Shown here: in pieces, positions 17,534-25,148 of the stretch
Layout of the letters: each line of letters opens with the position of its first letter
Numbering within the stretch: position 1 is the first letter of the stretch
Notes under the pieces: model-generated
Seen by the model: only the letters and a program-made list of their open reading frames with translations
The model's database searches: none
What the model was told of the DNA's origin: nothing
Program-made: the position numbers and the translations under genes
Assembly: GCA_003224085.1 (NCBI GenBank)
Contig: QHYK01000045.1
Span: 1 to 64,000, forward strand
Direction: 5' to 3'
Length of the DNA stretch: 64,000 nt
From: Acidobacteriota bacterium
Lineage (GTDB): Bacteria > Acidobacteriota > Terriglobia > Acidiferrales > UBA7541

Positions 17534-18043
17534 TTATTTCTTCCGGCTCGGACGGATGCCAAACAGGGGCTGTCCATACTCGACAGGCTGTCCATTCTCC
17601 ACGAAAATCCGGACAATCTCGCCCGTCTCGTCCGACTCAATTTCATTCATCAGCTTCATCGCTTCCACGATACAAAGCGTATCCCCTGTTTCCACAAACG
17701 CTCCCACTTTCACAAAAGGCTCGGCGCCGGGACTGGGCGAAGGGTAAAATGTGCCCACAATCGGAGATTTCACCAGGTGGAGATCCTCCGTCAAGCGCGC
17801 TTCCGGCGCTGCGGGCGCGGCTCCTCCGGGATTGGAAACAATGATCTCTGGTGCTGCCGCTGCTCTCGCCCCAGCCAGCACCACTCCGGAAGATGGCTTG
17901 CGCAGGCGGATGTGCAAATCCCCGCGCGAGTATTCAAACTCCTCGAGGTTATGCTGGGTCATGAACTGAAAAAGCTGCTCGATTTGCTGGATTTCCGGGT
18001 TGGCAAACGTCGGACTGGACTTTGTAGGATGTTTGCGTTTCAT
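17534..18043 (-). CDS. accB: Biotin carboxyl carrier protein of acetyl-CoA carboxylase
   Basis: AccB carries the biotin that shuttles carbon dioxide between the two halves of acetyl-CoA carboxylase. The 169-residue protein has a short N-terminal helix region, an Ala/Pro/Gly linker (about 55-85) and a biotinyl domain with EAMKLMNE, where Lys at about 130 takes the biotin. The conserved [20 protein letters not shown] start is somewhat longer than usual. It is between pepP (6 bases) and accC (15 bases), probably in one transcript. Confidence 0.95.
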   Translation of the reverse strand: MKRKHPTKSSPTFANPEIQQIEQLFQFMTQHNLEEFEYSRGDLHIRLRKPSSGVVLAGARAAAAPEIIVSNPGGAAPAAPEARLTEDLHLVKSPIVGTFYPSPSPGAEPFVKVGAFVETGDTLCIVEAMKLMNEIESDETGEIVRIFVENGQPVEYGQPLFGIRPSRKK

Positions 18044-18049
18044 GCTGTT

Positions 18050-19138
18050 TTAAAGTTCGATGAGCTGCCGCGGCGCGCGGGTCAGCACTTCCGTACGGCC
18101 GGCGTGCACGGCGACGTCATCTTCAATGCGAATGCCCCCTACGCCTTCCGCATACACGCCAGGTTCAATGGTAATTACGTTTCCGGATTCCAGACGCTGC
18201 GTCTGCCCCCTTGCGACCCTGGGGTCCTCGTGTACTTCCAATCCCAGGCCGTGACCCGTGCCGTGGACGAAAAGATGGTCAAGGCCATAGCCTGCCAGAA
18301 CGCGACGAGCCGCCCCGTCCACCTCTGTGCAGGCGGCTCCCTCTCTTACCGTCGAGATGGCCGCTTCCTGCGCCTCCAAGACCGCTTTATGCCACGCGCG
18401 GATGCGTTTCGAGGCGCGTCCCGCAAAAATCGTGCGGGTAATGTCGCTGCAATAGTGGCCGAGTATAACACCCAGGTCCAGCACGACCAACTCATTTTTC
18501 CTCAATCGTTTGCCGGTCGGCCGCGCATGTGGCAAAGCCGACCTCTCGCCAAATGCGACAATGGTCTCAAAAGAAGGCCCCGATGCCCCTCGCCTGCGCA
18601 TCTGATATTCGATCTCAGCCCCCACCTCATTTTCGCGTACGCCCGGCTTGAGCAGGCCAATGGAGAATTCCATGATTTCCCCTGCTAGCATGGCCGCCTT
18701 GCGCATTTGCGCCAATTCCGCGGCCTCCTTGCGCATTCGGAGCTTCTCTACAGCCCCCTCCGCGGGAACCCACTGCCATCGGCTCCGTGCCGCCTTCCTC
18801 AGGGCTTGCCATTGCGACACCGTCACACGCGCCGGATCGAAACCCACTCTCCGCACTCGCAGATCCCTGAGGACGCGGGCCGCCGACTCCAACAAGGTTC
18901 CTTCTTGCTGGCAGATACGAACCCTCCTCGTTTCCGCTTTCGCCTGCCCCACAAAACGCCCATCCGTAACAAGCGTAGTCCCCTTCCGCGTCACAACCAG
19001 CGCACCCGATTCACCGGTAAACCCCGTCAAATAAAACCAGTTCGCCGGATGCGTCACCAGCAGCGCATCAACCTTCGCCGCATTCAGGAGCAACCACAAC
19101 TTCCGCCGCCGTTGTTGGAACGATGTGTCCATAAACAA
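18050..19138 (-). CDS. M24-family Xaa-Pro peptidase
   Basis: A 362-residue metallopeptidase of the pita-bread fold. The N-terminal creatinase-like domain spans about 1-125. The catalytic domain holds the metal ligands: LDLGVILGHYCSDITRT (two Asp), HGTGHGLGLEVHE (His), ITIEPGVY (Glu) and GGIRIEDDV (Glu). Such enzymes remove N-terminal residues before proline. Internal Met at residue 3 (19132) is an alternative start. Its place between pilQ and accB is a common order in Acidobacteriota, but nothing suggests a pilus function. Confidence 0.9.
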   Translation of the reverse strand: MFMDTSFQQRRRKLWLLLNAAKVDALLVTHPANWFYLTGFTGESGALVVTRKGTTLVTDGRFVGQAKAETRRVRICQQEGTLLESAARVLRDLRVRRVGFDPARVTVSQWQALRKAARSRWQWVPAEGAVEKLRMRKEAAELAQMRKAAMLAGEIMEFSIGLLKPGVRENEVGAEIEYQMRRRGASGPSFETIVAFGERSALPHARPTGKRLRKNELVVLDLGVILGHYCSDITRTIFAGRASKRIRAWHKAVLEAQEAAISTVREGAACTEVDGAARRVLAGYGLDHLFVHGTGHGLGLEVHEDPRVARGQTQRLESGNVITIEPGVYAEGVGGIRIEDDVAVHAGRTEVLTRAPRQLIEL

Positions 19139-19195
19139 AACGAGGAGACTCGAGTCTCCTCGTTTCCGACCTTGGTTAAAAGAGATTTCTCCGGA

Positions 19196-21262
19196 TTATC
19201 CGGGGATAATTCGCGGAGTCAGGAAGAACAACAGCTCCTGGGATGTGGTGGTGACGTTTCTCCGCCGGAACAGATTCCCGATGATCGGAAGGCTACCGAC
19301 AATCGGGACCTCGGAGATGTCCACGCGCTGCGACGAGATGATGACGCCGCCGATTACCACCGTTCCGCCGTCGGCTACCGTCACCTTGGTTTCCGCCGCC
19401 TGGGTATCCAGCGCCGGAACGCCTTGAATGCGAGGAATACCAGGGTCAATCTGTGTGTTTTCTACCAGCACGTCCATGAAAATCGTGCCTTCCGCCGTAA
19501 TCTGCGGAGTAACTTCCAGCTTCAGCACCGCGTCAATGTACTGGACGGAAATCGTGTTATTGATCGTCGTTTGGATTGGAATCTTCGTTCCTTGTTTCAC
19601 CGTTGCTTTTTCATTGTTCTGGGTGATGACCTTGGGCTTCGAGAGCAGTTTACCGACGCCCTTGGATTCCGCGGCGCTTATCATGAAGTCCAGGGCAAAA
19701 TTGGGCGAAGTAAATACATAGGAAATGCCGCTGGTCGGTGCCCCAGCGCCCAAGTTTGTCACCAATGGCATGGCAACGTTCGCTGCTTGGGGAGCGGTCG
19801 TGCCGGTCGGCGGCAATGGCGGCGTGCCGGCGATCAGCGCCGGCGATGTGGATATGCCAGGGATGAAGGGACGGAAGATCGGGCTGGTGCCAGCCGCCGA
19901 GTTGCCGCCAAAAACATTGTTGCCGCTGGAAGTGGCAAACGCGAGCTGCGTACCGATGTCCTGAGCAAAGTTGCGTGACGCGGAAACCACGCGCGCTTCG
20001 ATTTCCACCTGCTGCGATTTGCGGTCCAACTGGCGGATCAGGTTATCAATAATTGGAATCGTCGAAGGGATGTCACGAATGATAAGCTGATTCGAACGGT
20101 CATCGGACAGGATATCGCCGCGCGAGCTGAGAAACTTCTTCAGCGTCTCTTTCAAGGTAGCCGCTTTCGCGTAGCTGAGCACTCGCGTCACGGTAACCGG
20201 ATCGATCGCTTCCGCCTGGGCCTTCACCAAGTCACGCTGGGACTCTGCCTCCGCCTTCAGCGTAGTCTTTGTGGCAATTCGCAGGACGTTGCCGTTCAAT
20301 TGCTTGTCCAAGCCGTTGTTTTGCAGCACGATGTCGAGCGCCTGGTCCCAGGGCACCTCATCTAGAACGATGGTCAGACTTCCCTTGACCGCAGGGTCTA
20401 ACACGACGTTCAACCCGCTAATCTCATGGATGAGCCGGAAAAAGTCGCGCAAATCCACGTCCTTGAGGTTTACCGAGATCGGCTCGCCGGTGTACCTCGC
20501 AGCGCTCTGCATCGGAGCCGGCGAGGGTGACTGAGAAGCTGCCGTCGCTGCCAGTGTCGTGGCTGCCGTGTTCGCTTGCTGCATGGCCTGCTGGGCCGCC
20601 TGTTGGGGGTTGGGCTCAGCATGCGCCGACCCGCTCTTTTCGCTGAACGATGCGAGTGCGACTGAGGGCTGGGTCAGTTCGCCCGGCAAGGCAAAGCGAG
20701 GCGCAGGAATCTGTTGGGCACGAGCAGAACGCTCCGCGGGTTTCCGCTGCAAGGGCGCGTTGTTCTCGGGCTTTTGCGATGTCGCGTCGGTCACCGATGT
20801 TGTTAGCGTCGACTTTTGCGACAGGCTTACCGGCGTTGCCGCCGAGGTGCTAAAGGAAACCACCACCGCTTCGCCGTCCCGCGAGACATGGTATGGCGTT
20901 GCCGCCGTTAGGTCGATCACCACTCGCGCGACGTTCGGCTGGTATTGTGCCATGCGCACCTCCAGCACAGGAGCCGACACTCCCGGGATCACCGTCTTGT
21001 GAACTGCCAACCGGGCCCCCACGAAGTCTAGAACCAGACGGTCCGGGTGCCGCATGCGCGCGGCGCGCACGTCGAGCTTTCCTTCGCCTTCCACTCGCAC
21101 AGCCGAGTGCTCCGGTGCCTGCGTAATAGCAACGCTAGAGATGACTGCGGCAGACTTGCTCGCGCCGGTGGCCTCCACGGTCTGGGCCCACATCGGTCTC
21201 GTGGCCACTGTCAAGCTCGCTAGGAGCAGGCCATACTTCAGGGCTGGCCGATTTATCTTCAT
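19196..21262 (-). CDS. pilQ: Type IV pilus secretin
   Basis: PilQ forms the outer-membrane channel through which the type IV pilus passes. The 688-residue precursor has a signal peptide (about 1-26), an AMIN domain (about 40-150, binds peptidoglycan), a low-complexity Ala/Gln/Pro linker (about 150-265), a secretin N0-like domain (about 272-340: VNLKDVDLRDFFRLIHE), an N1 domain (about 365-430) and the secretin core (about 440-688) with VTQNNEKATVKQGTKIPIQT and VADGGTVVIGGVI. It ends with the typical VPIVGSLPIIGNLFR block. It is the last gene of pilM-N-O-P-Q and overlaps pilP by 4 bases. Confidence 0.95.
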   Translation of the reverse strand: MKINRPALKYGLLLASLTVATRPMWAQTVEATGASKSAAVISSVAITQAPEHSAVRVEGEGKLDVRAARMRHPDRLVLDFVGARLAVHKTVIPGVSAPVLEVRMAQYQPNVARVVIDLTAATPYHVSRDGEAVVVSFSTSAATPVSLSQKSTLTTSVTDATSQKPENNAPLQRKPAERSARAQQIPAPRFALPGELTQPSVALASFSEKSGSAHAEPNPQQAAQQAMQQANTAATTLAATAASQSPSPAPMQSAARYTGEPISVNLKDVDLRDFFRLIHEISGLNVVLDPAVKGSLTIVLDEVPWDQALDIVLQNNGLDKQLNGNVLRIATKTTLKAEAESQRDLVKAQAEAIDPVTVTRVLSYAKAATLKETLKKFLSSRGDILSDDRSNQLIIRDIPSTIPIIDNLIRQLDRKSQQVEIEARVVSASRNFAQDIGTQLAFATSSGNNVFGGNSAAGTSPIFRPFIPGISTSPALIAGTPPLPPTGTTAPQAANVAMPLVTNLGAGAPTSGISYVFTSPNFALDFMISAAESKGVGKLLSKPKVITQNNEKATVKQGTKIPIQTTINNTISVQYIDAVLKLEVTPQITAEGTIFMDVLVENTQIDPGIPRIQGVPALDTQAAETKVTVADGGTVVIGGVIISSQRVDISEVPIVGSLPIIGNLFRRRNVTTTSQELLFFLTPRIIPG

Positions 21263-22089
21263 TGCTGTTCTCCTGAACTGGTGGAGTAAATTCGTTTGTT
21301 CACTTGGCGTTCCACAGGCTTGCCGAAGGCATCTTTTCCCTCTTCATGGAAAGAAACGCCGTCCATAGTGATCCTTTCAACACTGCCGTCATACAGGTGA
21401 TCGCCCTCACGCAGGAAATAGGTTCTTGCCTGCGGGTTGGAAACTACGGCAATCATTCCGTTGGGAGCGCGCACGATTCCGTCCAGCCGCAGCGTGCTGA
21501 CCTGCAGCCCCGCCTTACCCTGTGGAAGGTTGGCAGGCCCCTTGCCGCTCTGTGAGTGGGCGATCAAGGACTCAAACGGATCCCGGCGCGCAGCGCTCAA
21601 TTCGCTTTCCGCAGCCGGCTTTGGCGCCCCGGCAGGCCCCGCTGCCTTTTCTACTGGCTTGTTTGGCTTTGCCGCGCTTTGCTTCTTCGCTGGCTTTGCG
21701 GCTGGCTTGGCCGCTGGTTTAGCCGCAGACAGAAGCCCTGGCTTTGCCGTTGCCTGTGCAGCGGGTTTTGCCGTTTGCGGCGCTGGCTTGGTCGCTGGTG
21801 CCGCCACTGGCTTGGCTGGAGCTTGTCCCGCGGGTTTTACCGGAGGTTGCGCCGGTGGCTTTGCACCGGCTTGCCCGCCCGATTTCGCGGCCGTCTGCCC
21901 CGCCGGCGTTGCTTGCACTGCTGGTTTGGCTGGAGTCTGTGTTGCCGGCTTGGGCGGCTGCTGCGCGCCCTGCCCCGCCTGGTCAGCGGAGTTCCCGCTG
22001 GTCGACGGCAGTGGGTCCCTCTGCGCGTGCAAACTTGGAGCTGTTGCGGCAATCAGGAGCCCTAATCCGACATTTATTGCTGAACGCAT
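21259..22089 (-). CDS. pilP: Type IV pilus assembly protein PilP-like, with long Ala/Pro/Lys linker
   Basis: PilP links the inner-membrane PilN-PilO complex to the PilQ secretin. The 276-residue protein has a signal sequence (about 1-22), a very biased Ala/Pro/Lys/Gln region (about 30-155) with repeated AKP and KPA units, and a compact C-terminal domain (about 165-276) with RDPFESLI and GLQVSTLRLDGIVRAPNGMIAVV, as in PilP. The linker is much longer than in the proteobacterial protein and no clear lipobox cysteine is seen. The assignment rests on the C-terminal domain and on its place between pilO and pilQ. Confidence 0.85.
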   Translation of the reverse strand: MRSAINVGLGLLIAATAPSLHAQRDPLPSTSGNSADQAGQGAQQPPKPATQTPAKPAVQATPAGQTAAKSGGQAGAKPPAQPPVKPAGQAPAKPVAAPATKPAPQTAKPAAQATAKPGLLSAAKPAAKPAAKPAKKQSAAKPNKPVEKAAGPAGAPKPAAESELSAARRDPFESLIAHSQSGKGPANLPQGKAGLQVSTLRLDGIVRAPNGMIAVVSNPQARTYFLREGDHLYDGSVERITMDGVSFHEEGKDAFGKPVERQVNKRIYSTSSGEQQ

Positions 22090-22106
22090 AGTTCGCTCAT
22101 TCCCGC

Positions 22107-22757
22107 TCAGGGTTTTCCAGGCGCGCTGCCCGGCTTGGCTCCCGCAGGAGCCGCACCGGAATCAGCGGGCTTGGTGAAAAATGTGTTTGCGGTGAAAGTT
22201 CCCGAAACTGTTGTCCCCGGCCGAACTGGGTACTTTGTCCCTTTCGCACTCTCCGGAGAGTCAAACGCCAGGTCCCCCACGTTGATGATTCGCGACAACC
22301 GCCCCAGCCTCCCAAAAAAGTCCAGCAGGTTGAAGTACGGGCCGTCCGCCTGTACTTCGAATGGCATCTCGTAGTGATATTCCTTGGGCACGATCGCGAG
22401 TGTCTTCAACCGGCGGATTTGCACGCCGGAAGCGCTCGCAGCCCCCTCCATCAGCCGGATGAACTCATCCGCTTCTTTTTCCTCAGGAACAATCGTTTTC
22501 AGCGTTTCCAATTGCTTTGAAAGCGCGTCCATCTGTTGCTTCAGTTCTGCATAGCGCTGCTTGTACACCTGAAGCTGCGTAACTTCTTGGGTTAATTGGT
22601 TGCGCTTGTCTACCGCAGCCGCCAGTTCTTCGCGCTCTCGTGCGATGGGCGAACCCGGCGTGTAAACCCCCGCGACCATCAGGAGGATCGCCACTGCCGC
22701 GGCCACCAGGGCCTGCATGATCACGGACATGTCTCGCAACGGATTGGCCATGGCCAC
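22107..22757 (-). CDS. pilO: Type IV pilus inner-membrane protein PilO
   Basis: A 216-residue bitopic protein: a short cytoplasmic start, one membrane helix (about 13-32), a coiled coil (about 38-90: RNQLTQEVTQLQVYKQRYAE) and a ferredoxin-like periplasmic domain (about 95-190, with FEVQADGPYFNLLDFFGRLG). PilO pairs with PilN to form the alignment subcomplex of the pilus machine. It starts 2 bases after pilN ends. The last 25 residues are Ala/Pro/Gly rich. Confidence 0.92.
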   Translation of the reverse strand: MAMANPLRDMSVIMQALVAAAVAILLMVAGVYTPGSPIAREREELAAAVDKRNQLTQEVTQLQVYKQRYAELKQQMDALSKQLETLKTIVPEEKEADEFIRLMEGAASASGVQIRRLKTLAIVPKEYHYEMPFEVQADGPYFNLLDFFGRLGRLSRIINVGDLAFDSPESAKGTKYPVRPGTTVSGTFTANTFFTKPADSGAAPAGAKPGSAPGKP

Positions 22758-22759
22758 CC

Positions 22760-23401
22760 CTACCCTTTCTTCGCCGGCGTCTTACCCGCAGTTGTGGGTG
22801 CCGGCGAATTGGCCGGCCGCGCCTGAACCGGCTGTGGCGGAGCGATTTCCGCCGTGATCTGAAACACAAACGTCTGCACTGCCGCTTTATCGTCTTGTTT
22901 CGATTCCAGGATTTCCACCTTCTGGAAATACCCGGACCGCTTCAACGCGGTAATAAAATTCGCCACTGCATTGATCGACGCCGAGGATCCGTCCATCGAC
23001 AACGCATTTCCTTTGCGTGTCATCTGCGTCAGCCAAAGGTTTTCCGTGCGCGACACGGTGTTGGCGACCATCGCCAACAGTTCCTGCCCACCGGTGCGGT
23101 CGCGCTGCAACTGCTCGATGGTGTTCACGCGCTGCTGCAAAACTGCTTTCTGCTTCTCGAACGTCTCGACTTGTTGCTTGGTTTGCTCGAGTTCCGCCTT
23201 CTGCGTTTGCAGCCTTTTGATCTGCGCGTTCTCGTCCGCCAGTTGTTTCTGCCAGGTGTAGTAAAAGAATCCGAGAACCACGAGTCCCACCACCAATCCA
23301 ACGGCGATAAACGCCGCAGGCAGCGCGCCTCCCGTGTCTATCGGCGCCGCCCGCCTCGTGGCTTTGGGTCGTACTTGTCCAAGAAGGTTTATTCGAATCA
23401 T
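22760..23401 (-). CDS. pilN: Type IV pilus inner-membrane protein PilN
   Basis: A 213-residue bitopic protein starting MIRINLLGQVRPKA, the conserved N-terminal INLL motif by which PilN binds PilM in the cytoplasm. A membrane helix follows (about 28-50), then a coiled coil (about 52-95) and a periplasmic ferredoxin-like domain. The C-terminus is Ala/Pro rich. It sits 2 bases after pilM and 2 before pilO. Confidence 0.93.
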   Translation of the reverse strand: MIRINLLGQVRPKATRRAAPIDTGGALPAAFIAVGLVVGLVVLGFFYYTWQKQLADENAQIKRLQTQKAELEQTKQQVETFEKQKAVLQQRVNTIEQLQRDRTGGQELLAMVANTVSRTENLWLTQMTRKGNALSMDGSSASINAVANFITALKRSGYFQKVEILESKQDDKAAVQTFVFQITAEIAPPQPVQARPANSPAPTTAGKTPAKKG

Positions 23402-23403
23402 GG

Positions 23404-24456
23404 CTAGTCGAAGCTCCTCAGCGCCAAACCTACGGCGATCACCAGCCGCGGCGCGATGTCGCGGATCTGGTCATCGCTGTGCCGGCCGGGATTGATGAGC
23501 ACCCTGCGGAAAGGATTCAACTCCTCCACCGGCATGGCGAATTCTTCGCGCAACAGGTCCACCAGCCCGGGCACGCGCGCCGTTCCTCCGGCTACCACGA
23601 TTCTCTGGATGTTCTCGCCGCTCGCGGTGGCCCGGAAAAAGTCGAACGTCTTCTGAATCTCAAGCGTTAGAATGTCCGAAACGCTGCGCAGTATCTGTTG
23701 CTTCTGCTCGTCGGTGACGCTCGGCAGCGTCTCGCCCTTCTTCAGCCGCTCGGCGTCCTCGAAGCTTAGGTCCAACTCTTTTTGCAGGGCGTCGGTGTAC
23801 TGGTTCCCGCCCACACTCACGTCGCGCGTAAACAGCGGAATCCCGCCGCGCACGATGTTGATGTTCATCACGCTCGCGCCAATATTCAGCAGCGCCACGG
23901 TCTGGGCCGAGTCAGGCTCGTAATTCACTTCAAAGCAGTTCTGCAGGGCGAACGCGTCAATGTCCACGATCATCGGCGTTTTTCCGGCCTGCGCCAGCAC
24001 GTTGGTGTGATTCAAAATCTTGTCCTTCTTCACCGCTACCAGCAACACGTCCATCTGCGCGTCCATCGACTCGAGCAGCTGGTAGCTCAGGTTCACGTCA
24101 GCAATATCAAATGGAATGTGCTGGCTGGCTTCGGAAGGAATGCGGTCGTATAACTCTTCTTCGGTCATTAACGGCAGCGGAACCCTCTTGACAATGACCG
24201 AGTGCCCCGACACGGAAGTCGCTACGTTCTTGGTCTTGATGCGTTCGGCATCGAAAATCTTGCTGATGGCGTTGGCTACCTGTGGCGCGTCCATGATGGC
24301 GCCGTCCACCACCGTATCGGGAGCCAGCGACTCCATCCCAAAACTCACGAGCTCATAGCCCGCCTTGGTGGCCTTCAGCTCCACGGCTTTGATGCAGCTG
24401 GATCCAATGTCCAGGCCTACGATCTGCTTGCTCTTCTTACCGCCTAATAGCCCCAT
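23404..24456 (-). CDS. pilM: Type IV pilus actin-like ATPase PilM
   Basis: PilM is the cytoplasmic actin-fold protein that binds the tail of PilN at the base of the type IV pilus. The 350 residues start with GGKKSKQIVGLDIGSSCIKAVE (phosphate-1 loop GLDIGSS), and contain ALLNIGASVMNINIVR (phosphate-2) and IVVAGGTARVPGLVDLL (adenosine loop). The motifs and length are those of PilM. It heads the pilM-N-O-P-Q run, 42 bases after the small HTH gene. Confidence 0.95.
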   Translation of the reverse strand: MGLLGGKKSKQIVGLDIGSSCIKAVELKATKAGYELVSFGMESLAPDTVVDGAIMDAPQVANAISKIFDAERIKTKNVATSVSGHSVIVKRVPLPLMTEEELYDRIPSEASQHIPFDIADVNLSYQLLESMDAQMDVLLVAVKKDKILNHTNVLAQAGKTPMIVDIDAFALQNCFEVNYEPDSAQTVALLNIGASVMNINIVRGGIPLFTRDVSVGGNQYTDALQKELDLSFEDAERLKKGETLPSVTDEQKQQILRSVSDILTLEIQKTFDFFRATASGENIQRIVVAGGTARVPGLVDLLREEFAMPVEELNPFRRVLINPGRHSDDQIRDIAPRLVIAVGLALRSFD

Positions 24457-24498
24457 TGCCGCCTCTCTCCTACGATCATTCTTGCCACGCCCACCCTG

Positions 24499-24717
24499 TC
24501 ACCTGCGCCTCCCGGCGGCCTGGCTCATCTTCCGTTCCATCCACCGGTCCAGGATGGTCTTGCGTAGCTTCCAACGGTTGCCAAGCTTAAACGCCGGTAT
24601 CTCCCCCTCCGTTATGTAACGGTAGAGCGTATCCGGGGAGATGCCCAGATATTGCGACGCCTGTCTTACATTCATTACTTCGCGCGATTCCATCACAGCG
24701 GAACGCCACCCCGGCAT
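24499..24717 (-). CDS. Small excisionase/BldC-like helix-turn-helix protein
   Basis: A 72-residue protein dominated by one winged helix-turn-helix: MNVRQASQYLGISPDTLYRY, then ITEGEIPAFKLGNRWKLRKT. This is the MerR-like excisionase-family fold also found in BldC. Met at residue 9 (24693) is an alternative start. It is not next to any recombinase. Instead it is the first gene after a promoter and 42 bases before pilM, so it is more likely a regulator of the pilus operon or of itself than an excisionase. The binding site is not known. Confidence 0.8.
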   Translation of the reverse strand: MPGWRSAVMESREVMNVRQASQYLGISPDTLYRYITEGEIPAFKLGNRWKLRKTILDRWMERKMSQAAGRRR

Positions 24718-24804
24718 GCAAACACACGCCGTTAGTCAGTCACAGTCCTACAGGTGCGCCCCCTGCGCTTCGGAATCGGGATTGAGGGCACAACCCGTCG
24801 CTGC

Positions 24805-24833
24805 TTTATGACATTCTGCATTACGAGCGTCAA
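24805..24833 (-). promoter_or_regulatory. Sigma-70-type promoter of HTH-pilMNOPQ
   Basis: On the minus strand TTGACG (24828-24833) and CATAAA (24805-24810) are separated by 17 bases, close to the vegetative consensus. It would start a transcript about 80 bases before the HTH gene, and it is the best promoter in the gap upstream of the pilus genes. Confidence 0.6.
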
Positions 24834-24863
24834 GGGAATCTATAGGTCTGTTGTACTATCAAT

Positions 24864-24902
24864 GGGGGTAGTTCTAGGCAGTTCGGGGGGTATTTTCGGG
24901 TA
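24864..24902. repeat. Three phased G-rich GGTA blocks upstream of the pilus promoter
   Basis: On the plus strand GGGGGTAGTT, GGGGGGTATT and CGGGTAGTAC occur with GGTA at 24867, 24889 and 24899, spaced 22 and 10 bases, i.e. about two turns and one turn of the helix. They lie 31-69 bases upstream of the -35 box. This arrangement suits cooperative binding of a small regulator; which one is unknown. Confidence 0.4.
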
Positions 24903-25148
24903 GTACCACTATAGCTGTAGTATGCACTGTTTTAAAACCACAATTACTTGCGTTTTTTACCGAACGCGACCTGTCCTCGCGTACCGTTAATTCTTTGTCT
25001 GCAGCCTCCAAAATCAAAAGCCGCTAGTTCTTTTTTACTCGCACTATCTCCTTTTTACCCAGCAATTTGCTACTTTCCTTCGATTTATCTTCGTAAAGTT
25101 TTCCTTCAAAAATAGCAAAAAAATAATCATACTTAGCTCGGCAAGGGC

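Larger units (their letters stand above)
24718..25148. other. AT-rich intergenic region between ubiD and the pilus operon
   Basis: This 430-base gap holds a clear promoter for the HTH-pil operon (24805-24833), three phased GGTA blocks (24864-24902), and an AT-rich section (about 24930-25140) much lower in G+C than its surroundings. The latter has three T-tract-AC motifs (24953-24960, 25031-25038, 25051-25058) and a long A-run near 25120. No protein frame is convincing. Curved DNA, a small RNA or the ubiD 3' end region are possible. Confidence 0.5.

Noticed and set aside
24499-24717. Phage excisionase with a nearby integrated element
   Set aside because: No integrase, att repeat or phage gene is near; the protein is tied to the pilus operon.
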